Of a DNA stretch of 39,360 nucleotides, positions 27,733-36,501 are shown in pieces (the stretch's first letter is position 1; every line of letters begins with the position of its first letter). The stretch comes from Fluviicola sp. GTDB taxonomy: Bacteria > Bacteroidota > Bacteroidia > Flavobacteriales_D > Crocinitomicaceae. Location: NCBI GenBank assembly GCA_002733985.1, contig NVXP01000154.1:1-39360 (forward strand). Reading direction: 5' to 3'. The translations under genes and the position numbers were made by a program. A model generated the notes under the pieces. The model did not search any database, had not been told where the DNA came from, and saw only the letters and a list, made by a program, of their open reading frames with translations.

Positions 27733-29370
27733 ATGAACGCACCTAGCCCCAAGTCGCTGCTCTCCCGCCTCTGGTCCGCGATTCGGAATGAGCCCAAGGT
27801 CATGCAGCTGCCCGGCCCGCGCCAGGCGCTCGCGTACGGCTCCACAGGCTTCCCGGGCGCAGGCGGCTACGGCCCGCCCACAACGCCCACGCTCACAAGC
27901 GCAGGATACGCCCGTTCGTCTGCCACTGGCACGCGGTTCTCTGGCGGCATCATCACCGGCATCGAGACCAACCCGGACCTCACAGGCCGGCAGTGGTCCC
28001 GCGTCGCTCGCGAAATGCAGCGCACTGACCCGGTCATCCGCATTTGCGTCGAGGGGTATCTGCAGACCGTCCGTTCCGCAACGTGGAAGTGGGAAGCTGG
28101 CGAGGACTCACCACAAGGCCGGTTCTACCGTGACTTCTTCACCGACATGTGGGGACGCATGCGGTACGGGTGGCAGGACCAGCAACTCAGCTACCTTGCT
28201 CGATACGCACTCACCGGCTTTCGGTACGCCGAGCAGATCGACGTGGTTCGCCGCGGTATCGATGGCGAGTTGCGAACGATGGTCGACTTCTTTGCAGACT
28301 GCGAGCCCGAGTCTCATTGGCTTTGGGTCGCGCCTGACGGCGGTCGCACCCTGACGGCGGTCGAGCAGATAGACGAGTCCAGCTACCCAGGCTCAGGCGG
28401 CATCGACGTCCACGGCAACCCAGTCTCGACATCGACCACCCCTCGCACTGAGGCCAATCGGCTGCTTTTGCTGATTCATGGCTTCACTGGATCCAACTGG
28501 GGTGGCGACGGTGGCCTTCTGCGCCCCATATACGGCGCGTGGAAAGACAAGAGCGACGCCGCGAACATCCAGGCTGCAGCATTGCGCCGGTTCGGCATGC
28601 CAACGCCACACGTCAAAACGAACCAAATGGGCATGGCCGAAGCTGGCTACACCCCAGACCAGATAAAGCTTGCGCGTGAGGCAGCGGCCGGATCGGCCCG
28701 CATATGGAAAGCGGGCGGCGAGACCTTCATTGAGTCCGACTCAAACATCGAGTTCGACTTCATCGGTGGAGAGTTCGACGCCAGCAACTTCAACGACACG
28801 ATTCGCCAGCGCAACGACGAAATCGTCATGGGCATGCTTCAGCCGTTCCTCGGCATGGGCACCGGCGACTCAACCGGTTCTCGCGCCCTATCCACACAGT
28901 CTTCCACACACTTCGCCGTGTGGGTCACGAACGTGCTCGACAACATCGCGAGTTCAATCAACGGCGAGGACCGCGCCGGCGGCGGCATGGTCGGCCGAAT
29001 CATGGCCTCTAATGGATGGAACGTCCCTGACTCCATGTTCCCACGGCTGGTCCATACCGGCCTCAAGACCGACGACTTCAACGAGTTGGCTGGGATGATA
29101 GCCTCGTGGAAGGCGACCGGACTGCTGCGGTCTGAAGCCCTGACTCGGGCCATGGCGACGCGCATGGATATCGACCTAACGCCTGATGACGTCAAGGCAA
29201 TCGCTGAAGACACTGGCGACCCGCTTGAGAACGTCAGCATCCAGGGCAGCCGAAAGCAAGACAACCCACCGGCCCAGCCAGCAGGCGCGGCCGGTCCAGG
29301 TCGCCCAGGTCTCGAAGGCGGCGCAGAGAATCCGACACCTGACCGCAAGCCCCGAACGGAGAGCGTGTGA
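27733..29370 (+). CDS. Portal protein (547 aa)
   Basis: The 547-residue protein is a head portal subunit, which forms a dodecamer through which DNA enters. Features are TGRQWSRVAREMQRTDPVIR, then CVEGYLQTVRSATWKWEAGE near residues 95-120 (the stem-like helix region of this portal class). Later come RLLLLIHGFTGSNWGGDGGL and RPIYGAWKDKSDAANIQAAA. DIDLTPDDVKAIAEDTGDPL and a proline/acid tail follow. The size and place after TerL agree with the portal. It belongs to the DUF935-type portal group by look. The end overlaps the S49 protease GTG. Confidence 0.8.
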   Translation: MNAPSPKSLLSRLWSAIRNEPKVMQLPGPRQALAYGSTGFPGAGGYGPPTTPTLTSAGYARSSATGTRFSGGIITGIETNPDLTGRQWSRVAREMQRTDPVIRICVEGYLQTVRSATWKWEAGEDSPQGRFYRDFFTDMWGRMRYGWQDQQLSYLARYALTGFRYAEQIDVVRRGIDGELRTMVDFFADCEPESHWLWVAPDGGRTLTAVEQIDESSYPGSGGIDVHGNPVSTSTTPRTEANRLLLLIHGFTGSNWGGDGGLLRPIYGAWKDKSDAANIQAAALRRFGMPTPHVKTNQMGMAEAGYTPDQIKLAREAAAGSARIWKAGGETFIESDSNIEFDFIGGEFDASNFNDTIRQRNDEIVMGMLQPFLGMGTGDSTGSRALSTQSSTHFAVWVTNVLDNIASSINGEDRAGGGMVGRIMASNGWNVPDSMFPRLVHTGLKTDDFNELAGMIASWKATGLLRSEALTRAMATRMDIDLTPDDVKAIAEDTGDPLENVSIQGSRKQDNPPAQPAGAAGPGRPGLEGGAENPTPDRKPRTESV

Positions 29371-30872
29371 TTTCCAACTGGGCCATTGACCCGGCGTGGG
29401 CCCCTCGCATTGCCGAGGCGTACGCGCTTCAAGCGGGCGGTATTCCGACTCCGAAGCCAAAGCAGATTGCGAACATCGTCGGCGACACAATGGTCATCGA
29501 CGTCATGGGGCTTCTGATGCCCTCCCCAGGTACGGGGCTGCTGGCGCTGCTTGGAGCGGGTGGGTCAACCTACTCGGCTATCGGCTCCGCTGTGACGATG
29601 GCTGATAACAGCGACGCGATTAAGAGCGTGCGTTTCCACGTCGACAGCCCAGGCGGGGCAGTGACCGGTGTCCGCGAACTGGCCGCCCTCATTGCTGCAT
29701 GCTCAAAGCCCACCCTTGCCGTCGTGTCTGGCAACTGCTGCTCGGCCGCTATCTGGCTGGCTGCTGCTGCTGACCGCATCGTAGCGGCCCATACTGCTGT
29801 CATCGGCTGCGTGGGCGTCATGCGCATCGTTGAAGGCGACATGACCAAGACGCCGCACGGTTCTCCGCTGCGTCGCTTTGTGTCGTCCCAGACTCCAGAC
29901 AAGTCGGCAGGCCCTGACGATGAAGGTGCCAGCCAGTACCAAGCGGTCGTAGATGACTTCGCCGGCCAGTTCCTTGACGACCTGGCTAGGTTCCGAGGCG
30001 TGGACCGGTCGAAGGTCGCTGAGCAGTACGGAAAGGGCGCCATTCTCCCCGCTCGTGATGCACTCAAGCGGGGAATCATCGACGGGCTCACCGGCCCTGA
30101 CTCCACAGCTTCAACAGACCCGGCAGCTAGCCGGACGGAAGGGGCAATCATGCCTATGCCAAACCCGGCCGAACTGTCCCGGGAGGAACTCGAAGAGTTC
30201 TACAACAAGAACTATGAGCGGGTCGAAGAGCCCGAGGACGAAGCCCTACACGGCGACGACGAAGAGGAAGACGAAATGGCCGCAGACCTGCCAGCGACCG
30301 GCGACAAAGAAGCTGAAGACCGCATCAAGGACAACCTACCGGCCGACCAAGCTGTCGCTCGTGATACCGAGTTGCGCAAGCTCAAGCGTCAGTTGCAGTC
30401 TGCCCAGTCTCAGTTGCAGACTCAGGCACTCCACACGCAGGCGGCGCAGGCGGGGGAACGCAAGCTCCGCATCGACGCGCTGATTGAGTCTGGTCGTATC
30501 GGAACCGACGACGCAGCCCGTGCAACCGCCGAGTATCTCTACGATGCCGAGCAGACGGCGACAGTCGCCTACGCCCGAGAGAACGACTGCGACCTTGCGG
30601 CAGCGGCTGGTGCCCAGGGCGCCTTCACCCTCTTCAGCGACATGGAAGGCCGTGCCGCTGGCTACGCAAACCGTGGTATGCGGTCGACCTCCATCGGCGG
30701 TCAGACTTCGACCGGCCAGCTCGACAGCACGCTGGCGACGGCGAAGGGCTTCAGCACGTGGTGTGACAAGTACTGCGCTGACAACGGCGTGAACTTCTCG
30801 GTTGCATCGGACGCGTTCCAGAACCAGCACCCCGACGAGTTTCGGGCCGTGCGTCTCAACGGGAGGGGCTGA
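29367..30872 (+). CDS. S49-family prohead protease fused to a scaffold-like C-terminus (501 aa)
   Basis: The N-terminal 250 residues form an S49/SppA-like serine protease: FHVDSPGGAV near 90-99 as the oxyanion part, VVSGNCCSAAIWLAAAADRI near 119-138 with nucleophile Ser126, and a later ARFRGVDRSKVAEQYGKGAI near 215-235. After a linker the C-terminal part is acidic and coiled (EELEEFYNKNYERVEEPEDE, then RKLKRQLQSAQSQLQTQALH), like scaffold. Such fusions (lambda C/Nu3) process capsid and scaffold during prohead maturation. An internal start at 30150 would give the scaffold alone. The GTG overlaps the portal stop. Confidence 0.8.
   Translation: MISNWAIDPAWAPRIAEAYALQAGGIPTPKPKQIANIVGDTMVIDVMGLLMPSPGTGLLALLGAGGSTYSAIGSAVTMADNSDAIKSVRFHVDSPGGAVTGVRELAALIAACSKPTLAVVSGNCCSAAIWLAAAADRIVAAHTAVIGCVGVMRIVEGDMTKTPHGSPLRRFVSSQTPDKSAGPDDEGASQYQAVVDDFAGQFLDDLARFRGVDRSKVAEQYGKGAILPARDALKRGIIDGLTGPDSTASTDPAASRTEGAIMPMPNPAELSREELEEFYNKNYERVEEPEDEALHGDDEEEDEMAADLPATGDKEAEDRIKDNLPADQAVARDTELRKLKRQLQSAQSQLQTQALHTQAAQAGERKLRIDALIESGRIGTDDAARATAEYLYDAEQTATVAYARENDCDLAAAAGAQGAFTLFSDMEGRAAGYANRGMRSTSIGGQTSTGQLDSTLATAKGFSTWCDKYCADNGVNFSVASDAFQNQHPDEFRAVRLNGRG
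30150..30872 (+). CDS. Possible internal-start scaffold protein within the protease gene (240 aa)
   Basis: An in-frame ATG at 30150 is preceded by GGAAGGGG (30137-30144) with a five-base gap, a much better ribosome site than most in this genome. The product would be the acidic helical scaffold half (MPMPNPAELSREELEEFYNK and the coiled-coil behind it). Lambda makes Nu3 from an internal start in gene C in the same way. It would assemble the capsid shell and be removed by the protease. This is inference from sequence and analogy. Confidence 0.55.
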   Translation: MPMPNPAELSREELEEFYNKNYERVEEPEDEALHGDDEEEDEMAADLPATGDKEAEDRIKDNLPADQAVARDTELRKLKRQLQSAQSQLQTQALHTQAAQAGERKLRIDALIESGRIGTDDAARATAEYLYDAEQTATVAYARENDCDLAAAAGAQGAFTLFSDMEGRAAGYANRGMRSTSIGGQTSTGQLDSTLATAKGFSTWCDKYCADNGVNFSVASDAFQNQHPDEFRAVRLNGRG

Positions 30873-30874
30873 AC

Positions 30875-31270
30875 ATGAGTTTTCCAATTGCAGACTTGAG
30901 CATTTCGCTCCGAACTGATGCCGTCGCACTCGGCGAGTTCATTGCTGTTGACATCGACGCAAACGGACAGGTCGGCGTTGCCGTCGCAGGCGCCGCGATG
31001 GACGGCATCTTCCAAGAGGGTGGAGCAGCCGGCGTTAACCAGGCTGGCCAACTTGTTTTTGCCGGCAAGTCGAAAGCCATCGCTGGCGCGGCACTGACTG
31101 CGGGCACCAGCCGGGCGCTCATGGTCGGCACCACCGGCCGACTCATCGCCTATGTGGCTGCAGCCGCAAACGTGCACGTTGCCAACTGGCTGCCCGATGA
31201 GGACTCCCTCACCGCTGCGGCAAATGACCAAATCCGCGTTGCCCTCGTTGGCAGCCCGCTGGACCGGTAA
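30875..31270 (+). CDS. Head decoration protein candidate (131 aa)
   Basis: GGGAGG is upstream of the ATG. The protein has a beta-rich body with ALGEFIAVDIDANGQVGVAV, then many Gly/Ala turns (AIAGAALTAGTSRALMVGTT) and ends RVALVGSPLDR. It sits between the protease/scaffold and the major capsid gene, where capsid cement or decoration proteins are usually coded. It lacks cysteine and membrane segments. Assignment by position, composition and size. Confidence 0.65.
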   Translation: MSFPIADLSISLRTDAVALGEFIAVDIDANGQVGVAVAGAAMDGIFQEGGAAGVNQAGQLVFAGKSKAIAGAALTAGTSRALMVGTTGRLIAYVAAAANVHVANWLPDEDSLTAAANDQIRVALVGSPLDR

Positions 31271-31280
31271 GGACTGACAT

Positions 31281-32333
31281 ATGAGCACTTTCGCAGGACA
31301 GCGGGTCGTTGACCCAATTCTCACACGCATCGTTGCTGAAGGTATGGACCAGCCGTATCTGGTCGACCAGGGCGTTTACTCGCTCGTGAAGGTCGACCAG
31401 ATGACGGGTACGTTCCTGTCTGACGACCCCCGTGCATACAACAGTTTCACCGGCGACATCGTTCGTGCCCGTGGTGCGCCCCGTTCGACCGGGTTTGCCA
31501 AGAACCCAATCTCGGGCATCTTCACAGCTGAAGAGTTCGCGCACGAGATTGCGATTGACCTCAACCAGGACCGGAAGATTGACCAGATTCTCGACCTTGA
31601 GCAGCGTCGTGCTGCGCAGGCCGCCCGGGTGGTTAAACTGAAGGCTGAGCTTAGGCTCCGTGACAGCGTCTTCGATTCCGGCTTCTGGCCCGGGTCAACC
31701 ACGGGCGCCCTGCCAGGGGGCAGCACTCAGACCTGGGACAATCCCAGCGGCACCCCCTTCGCAGACATGAATGTCATCTTCAACAACATCTTCCACCTGC
31801 AGGCATTTGGCGAGCGTGTGAACACGATCGTCATGGGCCAGAACGTGGCGACGGCGTTGAATGCTAGCCCTGAAGTTCGAGGGTACCTGCCCGGGCTTGG
31901 CACGACATCCGGCGTCGGTTCTCGAATCCTGAGCGCCAACGACGAGTTCGGAGAGTTGCGACTGCTCATTGGGCAGCACCTCGGCATCGACCCCAATCGG
32001 GTGTTCATCGGCGGCTACGTCCAGGACACCGCGAACCCAGGTCAGGCGACTGCAGTCAAGGGCCTCGTCTGGGATGGCAGCACCATCGCAGGCGGAATCT
32101 CAGACGGCGGCGTATGGTTCGGCCGTGTCGACCCGAAGCAATACAGCGCAAGCGCGGGCACTGTCCCGTATCTCGCGCCCACCGCTGCGGCCGACTTCTC
32201 GCCGATGCCTTTCGAGGTTGGTGCGTACCAGACGGACGACAAGTTGTTCCACGTGCCTTTTGCCCAGCAACAGAACGCGTACACCCAGGTCAACTCTGAC
32301 CTCGGGTTCCTGCTTCGCGACGTGCTGGCCTGA
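31281..32333 (+). CDS. Major capsid protein (350 aa)
   Basis: The 350-residue protein has the make-up of HK97-type capsid proteins of the lambda-E-like group: an N-terminal helical part (MSTFAGQRVVDPILTRIVAE), long acidic/helical DLNQDRKIDQILDLEQRRAA, then a beta-rich, Gly-rich core (EVRGYLPGLGTTSGVGSRIL) with EFGELRLLIGQHLGIDPNRV. It follows the decoration gene by ten bases, as usual. The shell of the head is made from this protein. I cannot resolve a maturation cleavage site. The next gene is preceded by GGAGG. Confidence 0.75.
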   Translation: MSTFAGQRVVDPILTRIVAEGMDQPYLVDQGVYSLVKVDQMTGTFLSDDPRAYNSFTGDIVRARGAPRSTGFAKNPISGIFTAEEFAHEIAIDLNQDRKIDQILDLEQRRAAQAARVVKLKAELRLRDSVFDSGFWPGSTTGALPGGSTQTWDNPSGTPFADMNVIFNNIFHLQAFGERVNTIVMGQNVATALNASPEVRGYLPGLGTTSGVGSRILSANDEFGELRLLIGQHLGIDPNRVFIGGYVQDTANPGQATAVKGLVWDGSTIAGGISDGGVWFGRVDPKQYSASAGTVPYLAPTAAADFSPMPFEVGAYQTDDKLFHVPFAQQQNAYTQVNSDLGFLLRDVLA

Positions 32334-32345
32334 TAGGAGGTTTCG

Positions 32346-32564
32346 ATGGCTCGCTACAAATTCGCACCTGCGAACCTTCGCGACTTGGTCGGATGCCCGA
32401 CCCCGAAAGGGGTCAGAGGTGGTCGAGCCATGAAGCCGGGTATCGTCGAAATTGCTGATTTCGACGGCCTCGCAGAGGCAATCAAGGCAATCAACGCCGG
32501 CACTGCTGGCATCGACGGCAAGCCCTGCTTGTCAAAGCTGCGAAAGTCCAAAGGGAAGGACTAA
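32346..32564 (+). CDS. Small head-associated hypothetical protein (72 aa)
   Basis: GGAGG precedes the ATG by five bases. The protein is basic with KFAPANLRDLVGCPTPKGVR then FDGLAEAIKAINAGTAGIDG and a lysine-rich end (CLSKLRKSKGKD). It lies between the capsid and the 334-residue connector candidate and its last base is shared with the next start (TAATG). It may be a small neck or head-completion factor. Not recognised. Confidence 0.5.
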   Translation: MARYKFAPANLRDLVGCPTPKGVRGGRAMKPGIVEIADFDGLAEAIKAINAGTAGIDGKPCLSKLRKSKGKD

Positions 32565-33568
32565 TGTCTACACTCTACCCACGCACGTTCCGTGTCGGCA
32601 GCACTTCTAGCTTTGGCTGGGCTGCTACCGAGCCGGTCCAAGCTGACCTTGGCGTTGCTCTCACCATTGGGGGCTTCGCAGCTGCCATGGCGCAGGGCGT
32701 GGCCGATGTCGGTATCGCGGCGGGTGGAGTGAACACCGACCGGACGGTGCTCACCGCATCAATAGCGCCGGTCATCCCCGACAACTTCTTACGTTTCGGA
32801 GACGCGTTCCTGATTACCGCAGAGGGCTACTCAGTGCCCGTGCGGGTCCTTCGCGTAGACGGAACGGCAATCCTACTCTCCAATCCGCTGCCGCTAGATG
32901 CCGCCCTTACGGGCCCGAGCACGCTGCAGTTCGCCGCATGGTTTGCGACGATTGGACCGGCCAACGTAACGGCCGCTGTCGACTACCAGGGCGCTGAGTG
33001 GTCGATTGCATACACACCCCACGCAACGCTGAATCTCGCGTACGCTCAAGGCCTCGTGAAAGTGGTTCGGGTGATCTGGCAGACTGGCCTCGATACGGCG
33101 CTGCTCATCCGCACCTTCCCGCAGTTCCAGAACGTCGACCACCGAAACCCATCGTACCAGCCGATTATCGACGCAGCGGCTCAAGAGCTTGCGATGCGCA
33201 TCGATACGGATGTGGCCTCGTTCGTTACGACATCGGGCGAGCGCGCCACCATTGACGACGTGCAGTCCCAGAACTCAGCCCTGCTACAGGTACATTTGTA
33301 TCTAACGGCGGCGCGGGTTTCGTACAACCGCAGTGACTTTCTTGCGTCTGAGGGCCACATCACCAAAGCCTTCGGCACCGAGAGCAATGTCGACCTGCGC
33401 CGCAAGACCGGCCTCTATGCTGACGCGATGCGCCCCATATGGATTGACCTCGACAGGGACGGCGTGGTCGACGATGGCGAAGTTGAGACCATCACCGGTC
33501 CCGGTCCCGGGTTCACCTCAGGCGGCTTCAGCTCCACACCTCGAGTGACCGTAGCGAGGCAGCGATGA
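32564..33568 (+). CDS. Putative head-tail connector protein with an EF-hand-like loop (334 aa)
   Basis: The N-terminal half is a beta-rich domain (FRVGSTSSFGWAATEPVQAD, then ITAEGYSVPVRVLRVDGTAI). The second half is mixed (PQFQNVDHRNPSYQPIIDAA, then TTSGERATIDDVQSQNSALL). Near residue 295 is DLDRDGVVDDGE, with Asp at 1,3,5, Gly at 6, Asp at 9 and Glu at 12, the exact EF-hand/dockerin-loop pattern for calcium. The gene sits between the capsid protein and the neck proteins, so it may be an adaptor or connector. Confidence 0.5.
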   Translation: MSTLYPRTFRVGSTSSFGWAATEPVQADLGVALTIGGFAAAMAQGVADVGIAAGGVNTDRTVLTASIAPVIPDNFLRFGDAFLITAEGYSVPVRVLRVDGTAILLSNPLPLDAALTGPSTLQFAAWFATIGPANVTAAVDYQGAEWSIAYTPHATLNLAYAQGLVKVVRVIWQTGLDTALLIRTFPQFQNVDHRNPSYQPIIDAAAQELAMRIDTDVASFVTTSGERATIDDVQSQNSALLQVHLYLTAARVSYNRSDFLASEGHITKAFGTESNVDLRRKTGLYADAMRPIWIDLDRDGVVDDGEVETITGPGPGFTSGGFSSTPRVTVARQR

Positions 33569-33972
33569 AGTTCGAAGCGCAGGTCTCGGTCCTGAAGGTC
33601 GACGTATTCAGCCCGAAGTACCGCAAACAGCTCATGGCCCTGATTCGTGACGACGTGCGGAACGCATCTAAGTCTGGCCAGGGTCCGTCCGGGGCATACG
33701 CGCCGTATACGACACCTGACGATGTGGGCACTCCCGTCGACCTGACGCGCACGGGCGCCATGCTCGGGTCGATTCGGCTGGGCACGCGGAAGAAGCTAGG
33801 CACGCTCCGCTCCGGCACCTCTTACGGCCGCTTTGTCAATGAAGGCACCGAGAAGATGGTAGCGCGACCGTGGCTCATCCTGCGGCCTCGCACGCTCAAG
33901 CGCATTCAGAAGTGGACCAAGCGCAGGCTGACGGCTGCATTCGGCACCAACACCCTACGGAGGGTCGTCTAG
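33565..33972 (+). CDS. Head-tail joining / neck protein (135 aa)
   Basis: The motifs ASKSGQGPSGAYAPYTTPDD, DLTRTGAMLGSIRLGTRKKL and YGRFVNEGTEKMVARPWLIL are those of HK97 gp10-like or Mu gpG-like neck/tail-completion proteins, which have a conserved F-NEGT-KM-ARPWL end. The end is basic and helical (TLKRIQKWTKRRLTAAFGTN). It links the head to the tail. ATGA overlap with the previous gene. Family recognised by the pattern; no exact match named. Confidence 0.7.
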   Translation: MKFEAQVSVLKVDVFSPKYRKQLMALIRDDVRNASKSGQGPSGAYAPYTTPDDVGTPVDLTRTGAMLGSIRLGTRKKLGTLRSGTSYGRFVNEGTEKMVARPWLILRPRTLKRIQKWTKRRLTAAFGTNTLRRVV

Positions 33973-34470
33973 ATGGGCGGCATGCGCATCATAGTGGACA
34001 CGATAGCCTCGATCGTCTCGGGCATCACCCCGAAGTCGTCGGCATCCATCCCGTTCATTCTGGCCGAGAACGATGGCGCTCATACGCCGGACATCATCGC
34101 CAACCCAGCGCAGGGAACCAGCCGCATGTTCGTCGTTCGCCCGTCGGACCAGCCGGCGGTAGACGATGGCGAGGCGGGCACCCCTGCGCTCAGGCTCCGC
34201 GCAATCGTCAACGTCATGGTCATCTACAAGTACAGCGAGTTGGACCAAGCGCAGCGTATGGACATGATGCAAGAGGACGTGGCCAGCATCATGCGCGCCC
34301 TGCAAGATGTGAACGCTTGGGACCGCCCGACTACCGGCATCCTCAGCATCAGCCCAGCCGAGCAGCCCACTCGTGAAGTACTGGACCAAGAGTCCGCAAG
34401 CGGCGCGGTCGAAGTCGGCTTTGTGCTCACAATCCCCAACCCCGTCATTTACCGAGAGGTATCGCTATGA
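33973..34470 (+). CDS. Tail terminator-like protein (165 aa)
   Basis: GGAGG lies about nine bases before the ATG, which follows directly on the stop of the neck gene. The protein has a mixed alpha/beta fold: MRIIVDTIASIVSGITPKSS, then LRLRAIVNVMVIYKYSELDQ, MMQEDVASIMRALQDVNAWD and VGFVLTIPNPVIYREVSL at the end. Size, place after the neck protein and before the tail tube, and the last beta strands fit a tail terminator (lambda gpU-type). Inferred from order and length. Confidence 0.6.
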   Translation: MGGMRIIVDTIASIVSGITPKSSASIPFILAENDGAHTPDIIANPAQGTSRMFVVRPSDQPAVDDGEAGTPALRLRAIVNVMVIYKYSELDQAQRMDMMQEDVASIMRALQDVNAWDRPTTGILSISPAEQPTREVLDQESASGAVEVGFVLTIPNPVIYREVSL

Positions 34471-35774
34471 GCGGCACACCACATATCAAGTCGCTATCCA
34501 TTGCGATCGAGAGCACTTTCGGGAGCCCTAGCGCGACCACCGGACTGCCGGACGCTTCGGTGCTCACCTTTACCAGTATGGAAATGGAACGGGCGCCGCT
34601 GATGGTCGTGGGGGAGGCGCCGACCGACCCTCGTGAGGACACTCGCGCATCGCCGCATGTGCTGCCGCCCGAGGTCAACACACCGTGTGACGAAAACGGA
34701 AACCCGATTCCGCGGCGCATGGGCCAGATGACTATCGACATGGTCGTCACCAACATCGGCTCGGCGACAACGTTCGCCACGCACGCGGATACCCCGATTG
34801 GCATCATGCTCAACAGCGTGATGCAGTCCAGCGTTCCGCCCGCCGCCTTGGCTGATACGCTGGGCGCGACATTGACCACGACCACTCTTACGCCTGGCAT
34901 ACTAGGGAACTACGAAGACGGTAGCGGTATCGCTATCAATATTGACGGCATTGGAGAGTATGCCTTCGTCACCGACGCCAGCGGTCCGACTGTGACCTAC
35001 TCCCCTGCCTTCAGTCAGGCGCCAGCAGTTGGCGAGACGATGCGTATCGGAACGACGTACAGCGTGCGGAACGACATGGGCAACCTCGGGCCCAGCTTCG
35101 CACTGCGTGGCGACGGCGACGGCTGGCGATGGTACGCGGCCGGCTGTCGAGTAGCTGCGCTCGCTATCACGCTGTCGCCCCGGATGGTCAAGTACTCGTT
35201 CACCGTGCAAATGGCGGACGTTCGCGACGACAACGGAGACCCATCGGTCGCCGCCCGCACCAACTACGTCAACCCGGTCGTTGCTGACGGCTGCGTAGCG
35301 CACATGGGGATGGTCAAGTCGAAGGTCACCACAGCGACGGTCAACAGCATTGCGAGCCCGGCTGCATCGGCACAGACCCCGATTATCGTCGATGAGTTCA
35401 ACGCCACGCTGACATTCACCCTTGCTGCCAAAGGCACGGCCGAAAACGTGATGGGTATCAGCGATTACGAAGTGACCGACTTCGTCTGCGAAACCGAGAT
35501 TCAGGCCAGCGACCCGGTGGCGGCGTTGACGCAGGATGCTTTCGTGCGGCGCGAGCAGCACGGCCTAGTCGTCGGCCTCAGCAATGTGAGCGTTGGTAAC
35601 GGGCTGGCAATCTACCTGCCGGCTGCTGCGCTTCAGGCCGACCCGAACGTGCTCGACATGAGTACCGACCTCATCCGCAATACGTACACCTTCAAACAGG
35701 GTGGGCCGTGGACTGGCGACGTTACTTCGGTCAACGCGGCCTCAACCGTCTTCCGTCTGCTGTGGGGTAACTAA
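34467..35774 (+). CDS. Tail tube protein (435 aa)
   Basis: The 435-residue protein has a typical tube pattern: ILKSLSIAIESTFG-like opening (GTPHIKSLSIAIESTFGSPS), several beta segments (MEMERAPLMVVGEAPTDPRE; VVTNIGSATTFATHADTPIG), an Ala/Thr-rich middle and VDEFNATLTFTLAAKGTAEN near the end. It is longer than lambda gpV and may carry an extra domain. It follows the terminator and precedes the chaperones, the normal place for the tube. ATGA overlap with the terminator. Tube identity is position- and composition-based. Confidence 0.6.
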   Translation: MSGTPHIKSLSIAIESTFGSPSATTGLPDASVLTFTSMEMERAPLMVVGEAPTDPREDTRASPHVLPPEVNTPCDENGNPIPRRMGQMTIDMVVTNIGSATTFATHADTPIGIMLNSVMQSSVPPAALADTLGATLTTTTLTPGILGNYEDGSGIAINIDGIGEYAFVTDASGPTVTYSPAFSQAPAVGETMRIGTTYSVRNDMGNLGPSFALRGDGDGWRWYAAGCRVAALAITLSPRMVKYSFTVQMADVRDDNGDPSVAARTNYVNPVVADGCVAHMGMVKSKVTTATVNSIASPAASAQTPIIVDEFNATLTFTLAAKGTAENVMGISDYEVTDFVCETEIQASDPVAALTQDAFVRREQHGLVVGLSNVSVGNGLAIYLPAAALQADPNVLDMSTDLIRNTYTFKQGGPWTGDVTSVNAASTVFRLLWGN

Positions 35775-36490
35775 TGATCGCCGTACTCGACGCCGCGAAC
35801 GCGCCCCATATTCGCCTGCCGCTGTGGGCCGACCCCGCCATCCAGGAAGCGAACGACAAGGAGGCACTCAGCGCCTACGAAGACACGGGTGATGCAGCGG
35901 CATTGCACGTGCCAGACGACGCAACGATCGTCACAATCCGGGCACTGTCCGCGGCTCAGATGGGCGTAGCTGAGCGTGCTGCTGGCCGCCGGACCCAACT
36001 TGGCGCGGTGATGCACTTGCGGCGCGACAAGTACGCCGAGGACTTTAGGGTCGTTGACGAGAACGGCGATGAGCGCAAGCCCACACCGGACGAGGAGCTT
36101 AGCGCCGTCTCTACATGGATTGACGACCTATGCGACTCCGATTACGCGGCGTTTGTAGCCTTCTCCGAGTGGTACAGTCGGCAGAATTACGAACTCGCGA
36201 AGGCTGCGACCGTATGCATCACCCACTCTGAAATGGGCGTAGTGTCTTTTGAGCGCTTTATGGACTGCGTTGTTGACCGACGTCTGAAGGAGAGTCTCAT
36301 CGCCGAGGTTTCATACCGAGCTAAGGCCCACGCGGGGCTAGGTATCCGCCCAAAAGGGCTATCCAACTCAGTATCTGGCTCAGTGAAGCTGAACGGGTCG
36401 GCTCCCAAGGTCACTGGAAATGTGATGGGTGCGATGACGGACTGCGACGACAACGCGGCAATTGTGGCGGCGGCTTCGCTGACGATCTAA
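35774..36490 (+). CDS. Tail assembly chaperone (238 aa), gpG-like
   Basis: The start overlaps the tube stop (TAATG). The protein has a helix-rich core (DEELSAVSTWIDDLCDSDYA, then VAFSEWYSRQNYELAKAATV) and contains EMGVVSFERFMDCVVDRRLK. It fits tail chaperones that precede tape-measure genes. The next frame is -1 relative to this one and is open from 36325, which allows a gpG-T type frameshift, and a C CCA AAA run lies at 36349-36355. It binds and protects the tape measure until the tube forms. Inferred from position and shape. Confidence 0.6.
   Translation: MIAVLDAANAPHIRLPLWADPAIQEANDKEALSAYEDTGDAAALHVPDDATIVTIRALSAAQMGVAERAAGRRTQLGAVMHLRRDKYAEDFRVVDENGDERKPTPDEELSAVSTWIDDLCDSDYAAFVAFSEWYSRQNYELAKAATVCITHSEMGVVSFERFMDCVVDRRLKESLIAEVSYRAKAHAGLGIRPKGLSNSVSGSVKLNGSAPKVTGNVMGAMTDCDDNAAIVAAASLTI
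36349..36355 (+). promoter_or_regulatory. Candidate -1 ribosomal frameshift site
   Basis: In the chaperone frame the codons run CGC CCA AAA GGG. With the preceding C the heptamer is C CCA AAA, an X XXY YYZ slippery run, followed by GGG. A slip by -1 would read into the frame that continues to 36825 and add the 107-residue downstream part. It lies about 135 bases before the zero-frame stop, further than in lambda, so it is only a candidate. Confidence 0.35.
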
Positions 36491-36501
36491 AGCGGTCTGA
36501 G

